Both the position numbers and the translations under genes were made by a program. The notes beneath the pieces were generated by a model, which ran no database searches, was not told where the DNA came from, and saw nothing but the letters and a program-made list of their open reading frames with translations. This document shows, piece by piece, positions 11,681 to 23,266 of a stretch of DNA of 64,000 bases (its first letter is position 1; each line of letters begins with the position of its first letter). This DNA is from Rhizophagus clarus (lineage: Eukaryota; Glomeromycota; Glomeromycetes; Glomerales; Glomeraceae): positions 310,001 through 374,000 of the forward strand of contig BLAL01000054.1 in the NCBI GenBank assembly GCA_015698045.1, written 5' to 3'.

Positions 11681-13675
11681 CTGTAAAATTGTGAAAATAA
11701 GCACCCCTAAAAATTGAAATTGCTATTAATTTGTAATATGTGAAAAAAAATTTTTTTCTTAAAAAAAATTCACTGGTAATTTTTATTTAAAAATATTACT
11801 GGTATTAAATATTTTATTTTTAAATTTTATAAGAAACAGCTTTAAAGAGAATGTACTTCAGCTCTAAAACAGAAATATGGTAAGTATAAAGGGTGAGCTC
11901 ATACATTTATTTAAAGAAACAAACATTAACTTCTTTTGCAATTATTTTTGTAGAAAAGTTTTTTGGGATATAGTCTGTAAAATAGAATATAGTAGGTATG
12001 AGAAGGAAACTTCGGCATTTTGTTTAAGAAATTTCACTAATATTTCTTTTCATTTAATTTTTTGTAGGAAATACATTTTTATCAGCTTTGCAATTTACAA
12101 CTTGGGATGGAGTCAAGATTGCAACAATTTATTGAGAAATAAACTGATAAGAATTTTAATTGTCAACAATTTCAGTACTATCATCTAGTTCGCTTAAATT
12201 TTTTTCTTCAATTTCTGCAATTAATTTGTCAATTTCTTCGTAAATTATATCATCTTCAGATCTGTTTAACATATTCAAAATAGCACATTTTTTAAAAGAA
12301 TTAAAGATAATTTAATCAGAAATAGCATCCCATGAATGCTTGACCCAGCTACATATATCACTAATTCTTGCTCTTTTTAAATTACCAGCTTCTGTTTCAC
12401 CAGCATCACCATGACACATCCATTCATGCCATTCTTTTCGCATATTATTTTTGAAAGGCTTATTTATTGATATGTCCAATGGTTAGCATATACTAATTAG
12501 TCCTGCAGAAATAACAGCTAAATGAAAATTATACTGTTTAAACTTGTCTTTTACACTTTCTTCCAAATGATCCCAGATAGAATCATACACCATCATAGCA
12601 GGTTCTTTTGACAAATTCTCAGCCATACATAATCTAAATAAAAATTCAATATATTTTTTCATTAAATTTGATGTTATCCATCCATTCTCTTGAAACTAAC
12701 AGATAACACCTTTTGGAATAACTTCTTTACAAGAAAGTTGTTTTCCTTTAAAAATACAAATAGGTGGATATTTAGAACCATCTAAATAATAAAACATTGT
12801 TAAATTTAAACAAATACAAATAAAAGCTACGAAATTTAAAAATTCTTACCAGCTGAACAAGTTAAAACTACTGTAAACCAATTTTTATCATTACCAGTAG
12901 TACAAATATGCACTGTTTTATCTCCTTTATTATTAATAGTCATGTTTCCTGCCATATCAAACCATATGGGAGTTTTGTCCATATTATAAATGCTATTCAG
13001 ATCAAAATTATATTGTAATTTTAGTCGTATAATAAAGCACTTAAAATTTTCCAATTTTTCATCAATGTTTTCAGTTAATTTTTGCGAAATTTTAGTTCTT
13101 CTTCTTAATGATAAATCAAATCTTTTCATAAAAGATTGAATCTAAAAAAGGGTTCCTTGAAATTCATTATCTCCTGCTGAATATAATCTTTGAATTATAG
13201 GTTCATTAAAAATTTTATGTATTTGTAATTTTACCATTGTATAATTAACCGCTAAGCCTTTTTTTCTTTGTTCAATTATTTATTTATATAATTTATCTTC
13301 TACCTTTAGATAAAAAGCCTTTCTACCAGATCCAATATGCTTCTTTTTTTGTTCTCTTTTTTCCAATCATCATTTTTTTTAATCCATCTTCTAATCATTG
13401 AAGCATTTAAATTAAAATGTCTTGCTGCAGCATTTTTTCTATTTATTTAAGCATATTTTACTACTATCAATTTTTCTTCAATTGAATATGAAGTTCTTTC
13501 TTTTACACCAACTTTTTTGTTTGTTATTTCTTTAAAAAAAAGTATATTCTTTAGACACGTTAACGTGTAAAAAAAAAGATTAAGGGGTAAAAAAAATCGT
13601 AAAAATAAGCACTTCTATCAATTTTTGTAATCATGTGATTACAAAAAAGAGGTGCTTATTTTCACGATTTTACAG
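11681..13675. mobile_element. pogo/Tigger-like DNA transposon, copy 1 (1,995 bp)
   Basis: Inverted ends CTGTAAAATTGTG / CTGTAAAATCGTG, both continuing AAAATAAGCACC, are flanked by TA (11679-11680 and 13676-13677). The transposase lies on the minus strand. The element sits inside the Tc1-like relic. A related copy in opposite orientation is at 16085-18457. Confidence 0.85.
12156..13558 (-). pseudogene. pogo/Tigger-like transposase, copy 1
   Basis: Domains in order on the minus strand: a psq-type HTH (SIEEKLIVVKYA...NASMIRRWIKK), a CENP-B-type HTH (VEDKLYK...IIEQRKKG), then a DDE domain. All three acidic sites are visible: the first in MDKTPIWFDM (about 12960), the second in MMVYDSIWDHL (about 12575) and the third in CQPLDISI (about 12480). 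The longest clean stretch is 12836-13129. One intron is recognisable (donor at about 12848, acceptor at about 12784). It is broken by several stops (YA*INRK, LYK*IIEQ, LF*IQSF) and a homopolymer frameshift near the start, whose codon reads GTG. Not functional, but better preserved at the catalytic residues than copy 2. Confidence 0.8.
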
Positions 13676-13735
13676 TAATTCTTTAATAAAGCTTTGACCA
13701 ATTAGGATATAAGATTTATTATATTAAGAAAGTAT

Positions 13736-14263
13736 TATTTTTAATAACAAAAAAAAACAATTTAATAAAGTTTATAAAAGACTTAAAAATAGTCTTTTGC
13801 TTATTATTAATAAAAAAAAAAGATTTATTTTATTAATAAAAATAAAACTGAAAATGAAAATGAAAATTTATTTATTTTTATATTATTATTATTTCTATTA
13901 TAAATATTCTATTATAGCTTAATTATATTATTATAATTTTTATTAGCAATATTATAATTATTTGCAGTTTATATAATCTGATATTTATTATAGATATAAA
14001 ATCTAAAAGTTCAATTTTATTATTAACTAATTTTAATTTTATCATTAACTAAACTATATAGTAAAATTAATTATTAGTTTAATTTTATTTATATAAAAAT
14101 ATTAATTTTTAATATAAAAATATATATTTAAATAATTATAAACATAATAATTTTAATTTTTTTTAAAAAAAATATTAAATTATAATAAAACTTATATATA
14201 ATAATTTATAAGTATTAAAATTTTAATAAAAATTCATAAAAATTTTATAAAATATTATTATAT
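13736..14263. other. AT-rich spacer
   Basis: More than 90% A+T by eye, with TTATTATTATT runs. No gene or element seen. Confidence 0.5.
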
Positions 14264-14414
14264 ACTTATTGTATAGTATTTAGGCAATAACGTGCTGTTT
14301 TCGATTGAGGCCATTTGATAGGCTCAGATTGTGCCACGTAAGTGGCACAATCTGGCCATCAAATTGCTGAAATCGAAAACAGCAGAGTATTGCTTAAAGA
14401 CCTATACAATAAGT
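14264..14414. mobile_element. 151-bp foldback hairpin
   Basis: An almost complete inverted repeat. The outer arms are ACTTATTGTATAG and CTATACAATAAGT, the middle arms hold GCTGTTTTCGAT / ATCGAAAACAGC, and the inner arms CAGATTGTGCCAC / GTGGCACAATCTG close on a 4-bp loop at 14338-14341. A transcript would fold into one long, slightly mismatched stem. It is either a foldback MITE or a hairpin-RNA locus. Confidence 0.65.
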
Positions 14415-15837
14415 GTTTTATTATATAGACTCTCACGATCACACTATAAAGTCATTAAGTTTATTTATAGTCTATTTGTCTATTTAATGATTTTACCTTT
14501 TTTTTTTTTACTTTACAATACTCTTTTTCTTTTCAAACTTCGACATGAAAGTTCCGCGAAAAAATAAGGTTATTATTGACATACTGTATTATTGTATGTT
14601 ATTAATTATCATTAAATTTTATGATTTTGTATTTTATAAATTTAGATATCTTCTTCAGTTGTTTATACTAAACCTACGAAAGAGCAAAAAGAATATTATA
14701 AACAAAAGCCTGTTGTTGAAAATACCCATTTATGCAATGTTCATTTATTATATATATCTCTAATAAAGCTATTCAATAAATGTAAAAAAATATATAGTGT
14801 GATCCTATAAGGATATATAATAAATTTTGTTATTTTATTATTTAATTTTAATAAATGAGTTTTACTAATTTATTTTTTTAATTAAATCACATAGATTAAA
14901 TCATCCTTATGAAAATTTTATAATATTTTATATTGATTTTTATTGGTTAATTTATTTTTTTATAAAAGTAAAAAAAAATAAAATAAAATTTATTTATAAA
15001 TTAAAGCTAAATAGAATTATATATTTGTATATTAAAAAATTATTAATTATTACAGAATAGGAAAAAAAAATAGATTAAAACAAATACAAAATAAAACAAT
15101 TGGAAAAGAAATCAAATACCAAATTAAAAATTGAAATAAAACCAATGATAAAAATATAAAGTCAAATTAAAATCAAAGAAAATTAAAATAAATCAAAGTC
15201 TGAAAATAAAGAAATCAAATAATATTACAAAGTATAAAAAAACAAAATTAAGAAAATCCAACCAAAATAAATCCAACCAAAAAAAAAAAGAATCCAATTA
15301 AAATTTAGAAAAAAACTCAAAAAGAAACTGATCAAAATATAAGAATTCCAAGTAAATAGAATCCAAAAAAAATGTAAGAGAAAAAAATTAGATAAAACTT
15401 AAGTATAAATTTGAAAAGAAGTTTAGAAAATCAAAAAAAAATCCAAAAAAAAGTCTAGAAAAAAATCTGATCAAAAGAAAGAAAAAAGGATTGATTAATT
15501 ATTATAAAAGAAATAGATTTCCAAAATTCTAAAAAATCTGAAATTTACTATTTAATAAAATATTAAAGAATCTACAAAAAAAAAGAAAATAATTAATTAG
15601 CAACAAATAAAAAAAAATAATAAATAAATTTAAGAACATATTATATTAAAGACTAAAGTTCAAAACATTAAAGATAAAGGAAGAGTAGCAGAAAAAGTAA
15701 AAGATCAGAAATGTTATGATAAATAAATAAATAATTTGTGAAATGTTATGTAAATTTTTTAAATAAAAATTATCAGATTAAATCATTCTAGTTAAATTAT
15801 TTCAGATTAAAATTAATCTTATATTTAAATAATTTAA
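14415..15837. other. AT-rich spacer with a strand-biased A-rich block
   Basis: No convincing gene. About 15055-15720 is strongly A-biased on the + strand (AAATCAAA, AATCCAA, AAAGAAATC repeated loosely), with few T or G compared with the flanks. This suggests an old, diverged short tandem repeat. Confidence 0.45.
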
Positions 15838-16066
15838 TAAATAATTAAATTATTTTAATTTTATTAAATAATTAAATTATTTTAATTTTATTAAATAATT
15901 AAATTATTTTAATTTTATTAAATAATTAAATTATTTTAATTTTATTAAATAATTAAATTATTTTAATTTTATTAAATAATTAAATTATTTTAATTTTATT
16001 AAATAATTAAATTATTTTAATTTTATTAAATAATTAAATTATTTTAATTTTATTAAATAATTAAAT
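15838..16066. repeat. 27-bp tandem repeat, about 8.5 copies
   Basis: The unit begins AAATAATTAAATTATT and ends TTAATTTTATT, period 27, with copies nearly identical. It contains the palindrome AATTAAATTATTTTAATT. The array ends about 18 bp before the Tigger-like element at 16085. Confidence 0.9.
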
Positions 16067-16200
16067 ATTTTGGTTTTGCATTTACCGTAAAATTGTAAAA
16101 ATAAGCATCCCTTTTTTGCAATTATGTGATCACAAAGATTAATAGGGGTGCTTATTTTTGTGATTTTTTTTACCCCTTAATCTTTTTTTTACGTGTTAAT

Positions 16201-17907
16201 ATGTCTAAAGAATATATTTTTTCTTAAAGAAATAGTAAACAAAAAAGTTGGTATAAGAGAAAGAACTTCATATTTAATTGAAGAAAAATTGATAGTAGTG
16301 AAATATGCTCAAATAAATGGAAGAAATGCTGCAACAAGATATTTTGATTTAAATGCTTCAATGATCAAAAGATGGATTAAAAAAAGTAATGATTAGAAAA
16401 AAGAGAACAAAAAAAAAGAAGCATATTGGATCTGGTAGAAAGGCTTTTTATCCAAAGGTAGAAGACAAATTATATAAATAGATAATTGAACAAAGAAAAA
16501 AAGGCTTATTGGTTAATTATACAATGATAAAATTACAAATGTATAAAATTCTTAATGAGTTTACAATTCAAAAATTATATCTAGCAGGAGATGATGAATT
16601 TCAAGGAACACTTTTTTGGATTCAATCTTTTATGAAAAGATTTGATTTATCATTAAGAAGAAGAACTAAAATTTCGCAAAAATTACCTAAAGACATTGAT
16701 GAAAAATTGGAAAATTTTAAGCACTTTATTATACGACTAAGATCACAATATAACTTTGATCTGAATAGTATTTATAATATGAACAAAACTTTCATATAGT
16801 TTGATATGGCAGAAAATATAACTATTAATAATAAAGGAGACAAAACAGTGCATATTCGTACTACTGGTAATGATAAAAATTGGTTTACAGTAGTTTAACT
16901 TGTTCAGCTGGTAAGAATTTTTAAATTTTGTAGCTTTTATTTGTATTTGTTTAAATTTAACAATGTTTTATTATTTAGATAGTTCTAAATATCCACCTAT
17001 TTGTAATTTTAAAGAAAAACAACTTTCTTGTAGAGAAGTTATTCTAAAAGGTGTTATCTGTTAGATTCAAGAGAATGGATAGATGATATTAGATTTAATG
17101 AAAAAATATATTGAATTTTTATTTAAATTATGTATGGCTAAGAATTTGTCAAAAGAACCTGCCATGATGGTGTATGATTCTTTCTGGGATCATTTGAAAA
17201 AAAGTGTAAAAGACAAGTTTAAACAGCATGATTTTCACTTAACTGTTATTTCTGCAGAACTAACTAGTATATGGCAACCATTGAACGTATTAATAAATAA
17301 GCCTTTCAAAGATAATATGCAAAAAGAATGGCATGAATGGATGTGTCAAGGTGGTGCTAGTGAAACAAAAGCCAGTAATTTGAAAAGAGCAAGAATTAGT
17401 GATGTATGTAGCTGGGTCAAGCGTTCATGAGATGCTATTTCTGATCAAATTATCTTTAATTCTTTTAAAAAATGTACTATTTCGAATATGTTAGATGAGG
17501 ATCCCAGACTTTACTAAAATAACTCACATTTTTTTTTACTCATTTTTCTCAAAATTAAGCCAATTTGCTTTTTTAGTTTTTTAAGGATATCTTATCAACT
17601 ATTTAACCAATTGTAATAAACATTTTTTATTTTGTAGATCTCATTGAAAGCTACATTTTAAAAAAAAATCATTCAATTTGGATCACTGGTTGACGAGAAA
17701 ATTGCAAAAAACATGTTTTTTAGCTTCTAAATTTCATATCAATTTGCTTTTTTTTCATGATTATGAGTTGTATCAATAATGTCCAGGGTCCTGTTAGATA
17801 GATCTGAAGATGATATAATTTACGAAAAAATTGACAAATTAATTGTAGAAATTGAAGAAGAAAATTTAGGCGAACTAGATAATAGTACTGAAATTGTTGA
17901 CAATTAA
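16201..17907 (+). pseudogene. pogo/Tigger-like transposase, copy 2
   Basis: Same domain order as copy 1: psq HTH (LIEEKLIVVKYAQINGRNAATRY), CENP-B-type HTH (VEDKLYK...), then the DDE domain. The first catalytic Asp position reads Asn here (NMNKTFI instead of NMDKTPI), the second is visible in MMVYDSFWDHL (about 17170), and the third region reads QPLNVLINKPFK, with Asn again in place of Asp. Stops interrupt it (LYK*IIEQ, FI*FDM), and a MITE splits the C-terminal Asp/Glu-rich tail. Loss of two of the three catalytic acids makes it inactive. It starts at ATGTCTAAAG. Confidence 0.8.
17497..17793. mobile_element. 297-bp MITE nested in Tigger-like copy 2
   Basis: Absent from the aligned position of copy 1, so the insertion is directly visible. 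Ends GAGGATCCCAGAC and, inverted, CAGGACCCTGGAC are flanked by TTAGAT on both sides (17491-17496 and 17794-17799). With one base of slippage the duplication could be 7-8 bp, compatible with hAT. The superfamily is uncertain. No ORF. Confidence 0.75.
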
Positions 17908-18459
17908 AATTCTTATCAGTTTATTTCTTAATAAATTGTTGCAATCTTAACCTCATCACAAGTCGTAAATTGCAAAGCTGATAAAAATGTATTTCCTACA
18001 AAAAATTAAACAAAAGAAATATTAGTGAAGTTTCTTAAACAAAATGCTGAAGTTTCCTCCTCATACCTATTATATTCTATTTTACAGATTATATCCTAAA
18101 AAACTTTTCTACAAAAATAATTGCAAAAGAAGTTAGTGTTTGTTTCTTTAAGTAAATGTATGAGCTCCCCTTTTATACTTACCATATTTCTGTTTTAAAG
18201 CTGAAGTACATTTTCTTTAAAGCCGTTTCTTATAAAATTTAAAAATAAAATATTTAATACCAATAATATTTTTAAATAAAAATTACCAGTGAATTTTTTT
18301 TTAAGAAAAAACTTTTTTTCACATATTACAAATTAATAGCAATTTCAATTTTTGGGGGTGTTTATGAGAGGTGCTTATTTTTAATTTTTTACAAATGCTG
18401 TTGCAAATTGACAGAAGTGCTTATTTTTGAGGGATGCTTATTTTCATGATTTTATGGTA

Positions 18460-19698
18460 GTTTTTTTTTAAAATATTATAAATAGCTTTTTTTTATATAA
18501 AATTAAACTTTTTTTATTTATTAACCACTTAGGATAGTGACATATATTACATAATATCAGTTTAATATAAACCTTACCATATAAGATTTTATATAACCAA
18601 TTAAATTATAGTATAAAGTCATATGATTATACTATAGATATATTTCTAACCCCCACCTCCTAAAAAATTACATAATAAATATCATTATCTTTATATACCA
18701 TAATATTTACTATAAACTTATTATGAAAAATCTTAATATTAAAAAAAATATTATAAAATAAGTTTTATATTAAATTATTTAAAAATTTTTTAATAAATAA
18801 GCTTTATTTAATATTTTTAGAATACTTCAAAAGTATTCTTAAGATTTTGCTTAATAGCTCTAAATTTTAATTATATAAAAAATTTTATTTTAGTTATATG
18901 ATAACAGTTAATTTTAAAAAAATTTATGATTGAAAAATGAAGAAAAAATAAAATATAAATACAATTTCTTTTAAATTAAAATAATATATGTATATAAATT
19001 AAAAGATTTAAAGTAATAATAGTAAAGAAAAAAAAATTTTGTAAAAAAAAGTAAAGTATAAATATGTTTTTTTTTTAAATTAAAATAATATGTTTTATTT
19101 TATTATTACTTTTAATTTTTTATTTTTATTTTTCTGATTTTTTAATAGGATTACTTTTTACTAAAATAAGAAAAAGATTCTATTATTATTTCAAATAAGC
19201 TTAATATGCAAGTTAAAATAGTAATTATTAGTTATAAAAGAAATATTAAAGAAAAAAAAATTTGTAAAGAAATAAAAAAAAAAGTAGAATATAAATATGA
19301 TTTCTTTTTAAATCAAAATAATGTATATGTATATTCAAATTAACAAAAAAATATAGATTAGGAAATGGAAAATATTATTTTTCATTATACTTTAGATTAA
19401 TCAGTAAAGAAGATAAAAATATAATAAAGTTTTTGGATTTGATTTATTATATTATATATGGTATATTAATTTAATAAAATTTTATAATTTAAATATTAAT
19501 AATTTTTCAATTTTTTAAGGTTTTATTTCAATATTTTTATATTACATAAATATACAAGTTTTTAGTTCAAATATATACTATATTTATCTATAGCTAATTA
19601 CAAAATTAAGTTGTACTTATATATTAAATAGTTTTTTTTTTTTAAGAATTGTTTGTAATTAATTTTAGGCAAAAAGCAACTAATATATAATAATATAT
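18460..19698. other. AT-rich spacer
   Basis: No gene seen. Several T or A runs and loosely repeated blocks (for example the similar stretches at about 18900-19080 and 19210-19380, each with AATAATATATGTATAT-like text). Confidence 0.4.
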
Positions 19699-21609
19699 CT
19701 ATGTAGTTCTATTAGTATTTTGTTTTTCTCTCCAACCTTTTCCTTTAAAATATACAAGAATAATACAACCAATACTTAATGCATTAATGGAAATTAATAT
19801 GGTAAATAACCATCCAGTACCAATAGCTTTTCGTATTGGAACAGTAATAATAATATAAACAGTAGCCAATGTGCAAGGAATAAAGTCACTTAATGCAATG
19901 GCTGATGCACTAAATTCAGGATATGAATCAACTAAATAAGTTATTGTTGAATTAAAGACAAATAGTGATCCAAATCCACCTGTATAATAAATATTGTATT
20001 AAAGAAAAGATTAACGTTCCGATTTAATATGATCGTAAGTGTATCTTGTAAACTTACCTAAAAACATTGCAACAATAGAAAAAATTAAATTAATTTTAAA
20101 TTGAAGAAACCATCCAAAAGCACAATATGAAATAGGGATTAATATGGATCCAATCCAAATACTTTTCAATCTAACTTCCGGATAACTTTGACCATCATGC
20201 CTCGATTCATATTTAGCCAAAACGTAATCGGAATATCGACCACCTACGACACTACCAATTAAATATCCTATACCCGGAGCGAGATAAATCAATCCAATAA
20301 TAAAAGATGATAAATCATATGTATCAGAAAATGTTGGTATTATAACATTTTGCACATACATAAATGCCCAAATTGAACTCATGTATATAATTTTTAATGC
20401 TACGTTGGGAAAACGTAAGAGTTTTAATGGAGTTAACGGGTTTACTTTTTGAAATGCTTGTTTTAATGTATAAGAAAGTTGAACCGATGATGAAACACGA
20501 TTATGTCTAAACGTTTCGGGAAGAAAGAAGAATATTATTAAAATAAGAACGCACCCAACAGATGCTAGAAGCCAAAATATCCATTTAAATCCTAGACTTT
20601 CTGTAAGATAACCACCAATTATAGGACCACCCAAGTCTCCTATATAAAACCCAAGATACAAAATTCCATATGCTTGTCCTCTCTCTATAAGTAAATAGAA
20701 AATGAGATTAAGAAAATTCATAAATCACAAACTGCTACAAATTGCTGATTATTACCTGTTGGAACGTAAATGTCACTTATGACACCAGCACCAAGACATT
20801 GAGTTGAAGACGAACCACAGGCTTGTATCGACCGCATTACGATTAATATCCAAATATTTTTTACCAATGCGCATGCGATACTTGGAATAACGAAAAGTGA
20901 TAAAGCAAACAAATAAAGATGACGTCTATTTCCATAAACGTCAGAGAAAGCACCGACAAAAAGCGGCTGAATCAAATTGATTAATTATTATTAATTGATA
21001 TATGTTTAATTTTTCTTGAGGATAAAGAAGAAATTTTTCTTATGCTTACTGCGGAGCCCGTGAAGAATACGTATACGCTTACTACGCATATATTTAAAAT
21101 TCGTTACTAATTACTAATTAACACAAAAAATGCAAATGATAATTCACTCATTGTATCTTACCCGATACGTTAACGATAAACTCAGTGGTTCGAAAATATT
21201 GGCGTACATCTATGACAGCAGGATAATACATTCTATAAAAAAAAAAAAGGAAAAAGAAAATATATATATATATAAAATTATTTAATTTATAATAATAATT
21301 TATGTTAAAATAAATAAATATTTACGTGTTGGCCATTGGAGAAATCATCGAGGCAAGTGAAATAATAATAAGAATTGAAATTTTTTTTTTCGATGACCAA
21401 TTTTTTGGATCATCATATGAAGAATATACTGTAGTTGATTCAAAATCTGCAACATCTGCAATATCAATTAAAGTTATTTCTGATATTTCGGATGATTCCC
21501 TTTTAGTTTCCTGTGAATCTGAAAGGTTTTTATGCTTTTCTAAATTAGTATTTGATGTTTCTAATGTTTCTTCACTACCGCTAATTTCCAACGATTGATT
21601 AATGTTCAT
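19699..21609 (-). CDS. MFS transporter, DHA1-type drug/H+ antiporter-like (6 exons)
   Basis: Minus-strand exons in order: 21326-21609, 21162-21232, 21050-21081, 20756-20966, 20058-20684, 19699-19979; 1,506 nt, 501 residues. All phases close at GT-AG junctions. It has a hydrophilic Ser/Thr/Glu-rich N-terminus of about 70 residues, then about 12 hydrophobic segments in two halves, the usual MFS size. The MFS signature GAFSDVYGNRRHLYL (about residue 134) is motif A in the loop between TM2 and TM3. GGPIIGGYL in TM5 resembles the antiporter motif C, and GGRYSDYVLAK is the matching loop of the second half. The likely role is export of small organic compounds at the plasma membrane; the substrate is unknown. 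The start is the ATG at 21607-21609, preceded by TTTTTAG that could end a 5' UTR intron. One exon is only 32 nt. Confidence 0.85.
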
Positions 21610-23266
21610 ATCTAAAAATAAAATAGTAGTAAACTTTATTATTATAAACATTCATCACTTAAATACTTTTTCAAAAAAAAAAAAATGAATAGTTTCTAAA
21701 TAGGAAATAAATAATCAAATTATTTTCGACCAATTAATGCGAAGGAAATCATTAATTCCATATATTACGAAGAATAAATAAAATTATATTTTTACCATTA
21801 TAGAGTTTTAATTATGGCAGCACATAACGGATGTCACATTTCTGTGTACGAAAAATGTCGGCAATGATCAATTTTTTTACATTGGTTATTAATAATATTA
21901 AATTTATTCATTGTTTGGTATATAAAGAGATTAAATTTTCTTTTTCTCGGCTAATGACGAGTTATTCATGTATTCATGGTTTTAGGAATCCAATCCAAAT
22001 ATAAAAATATTTAAAATACTTTTTTCTCTGTCGCCTAAACGCATATCATGTGATCAGATATATATAACAACGCTTTGTTAGATGCATGATTCTAGTCTAA
22101 ATTAGGAAATCATATAAATTAACTTATTTTCTTTCTTGTTAAATTCCCGTTATTGTTTTCATCATTTTTGGCGAATAAATTTTTAATTTTTGTGATTTGT
22201 GACAATATAGAAAAAAATGAAAGTTTTTCTGGTCATAAAAAGGGGATTTTCCTAGGGCAGTTTACATATCCAGTCATATGATGAAGTAATAGTTTGTAAA
22301 TTTTTAAGAACTTTAATTTTCAATTGAATAATAAAGATCAAGATTATCACAACGAGAGATTCGATTATTCGAAAAAGAAAAAAAAAATTATATATGTATG
22401 AAAGTTCGTTCGAACCTTCTATTTAAAATATTTAAAATAAACTGCAGGCGTTTCCTACTGCAAGCATGTTTCTCAAATATTTGTCCTACTATAAATCTCT
22501 CGATTAAAGGTTCGGGAATCCGGGTAAAATAGATAATTTTTTGTTACGTTGTGCCACATGTCGGATAATTTGACTTTTTACGTTAAATACAAATGATAAT
22601 AATCTCGATTTTTTTTTTTTTTTAACCATTGACTGATCGAAAAAATATTTACAAACATATGTATGAATAAGCCATGTGCGATAATTATCACTTAATATAC
22701 TATATAATAAAATATCTACTTTTCTTCTTTTAATCAAAGTTTTGCCTTTATTTTTCCTAAATATGTTCAAGATAATTTAAATAGATCTATGTGCTTAAAA
22801 ACCACAATGTTTATTAACCTAACCTGTGGTGGCTTTACCCGAAAATGTTTCATCTGGTATATCACGTGATTAAATGATCAAAGGTAAAAAAAAAAAAAAA
22901 AAAATTTTGGGGGGGGGGGAGAGATCAGCTTTAGTTAATTCATATGTAACGAAACAAGTTTTTTTTTTCTGTGCAAAATTTTTTTTAAAGATCTTTTTTT
23001 TTTTTTTCTAAAAATCCTATAGAAATTTATAGAATTTTAATCCTTCTAAATAGATTAATTGAAGTTATTGATATCTATCTTTAGCTTAATAAATTAAATT
23101 GGCAAATAATTAACTAACGATCATATTTTAAAAGACCGCGGTTAGTATAATTAGCCCTTTTTAAGCTTATGACGCAATGGATTACTTATAAATCATTTAT
23201 AAATTAGATTAAAAAAAAAAATTTTTTTTTTTCATTCCTTTTAGTTCATTTCCCCTTTTTCTTACT
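21610..23266. other. Intergenic region between divergent genes
   Basis: Holds the promoters of the MFS (-) and F-box (+) genes. No further gene is supported. At 22886-22919 a run of about 19 A, then TTTT, then 11 G is conspicuous. CACGTG occurs near 22863. Confidence 0.5.

Larger units (their letters stand above)
10707..13735. mobile_element. Tc1-like element relic, interrupted by a Tigger-like element
   Basis: The left end is TA + CAGTTAACCCTCTCTATAG. The right end near 13690-13735 (TTATTATATTAAGAAAGTATT) matches the right end of the non-autonomous element at 34454-35778 (TTATTATATTAAGATGTGATTG). The left ends of the two also agree (AGTAAACTTCAATATAA). Between them lie a broken Tc1 transposase on the minus strand and a 1,995-bp insertion at 11681-13675. 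Without that insertion the element is about 1.03 kb, so it had already lost sequence. Confidence 0.6.
16085..18457. mobile_element. pogo/Tigger-like DNA transposon, copy 2 (2,373 bp)
   Basis: Ends CCGTAAAATTG...AAAATAAGCATCCC and, inverted, CCATAAAATCATG...AATAAGCATCCC are flanked by TA (16083-16084 and 18458-18459). The transposase is on the + strand. Compared with copy 1 it carries a 297-bp MITE at 17497-17793. Confidence 0.85.

Noticed and set aside
11877..12188. 103-codon + strand ORF
   Set aside because: Lies in the 3' non-coding end of the minus-strand Tigger-like element and shows no domain.
14331..14763. Two + strand ORFs, hydrophobic
   Set aside because: Composition-driven in AT-rich DNA; the first begins inside the hairpin; no domain or intron logic.
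15838..16066. Regular repeat as a CRISPR array
   Set aside because: Direct 27-bp satellite without unique spacers, in a eukaryotic context.
22504..22770. 88-codon minus-strand ORF
   Set aside because: Lys-run text from a poly-T tract, no protein-like composition.
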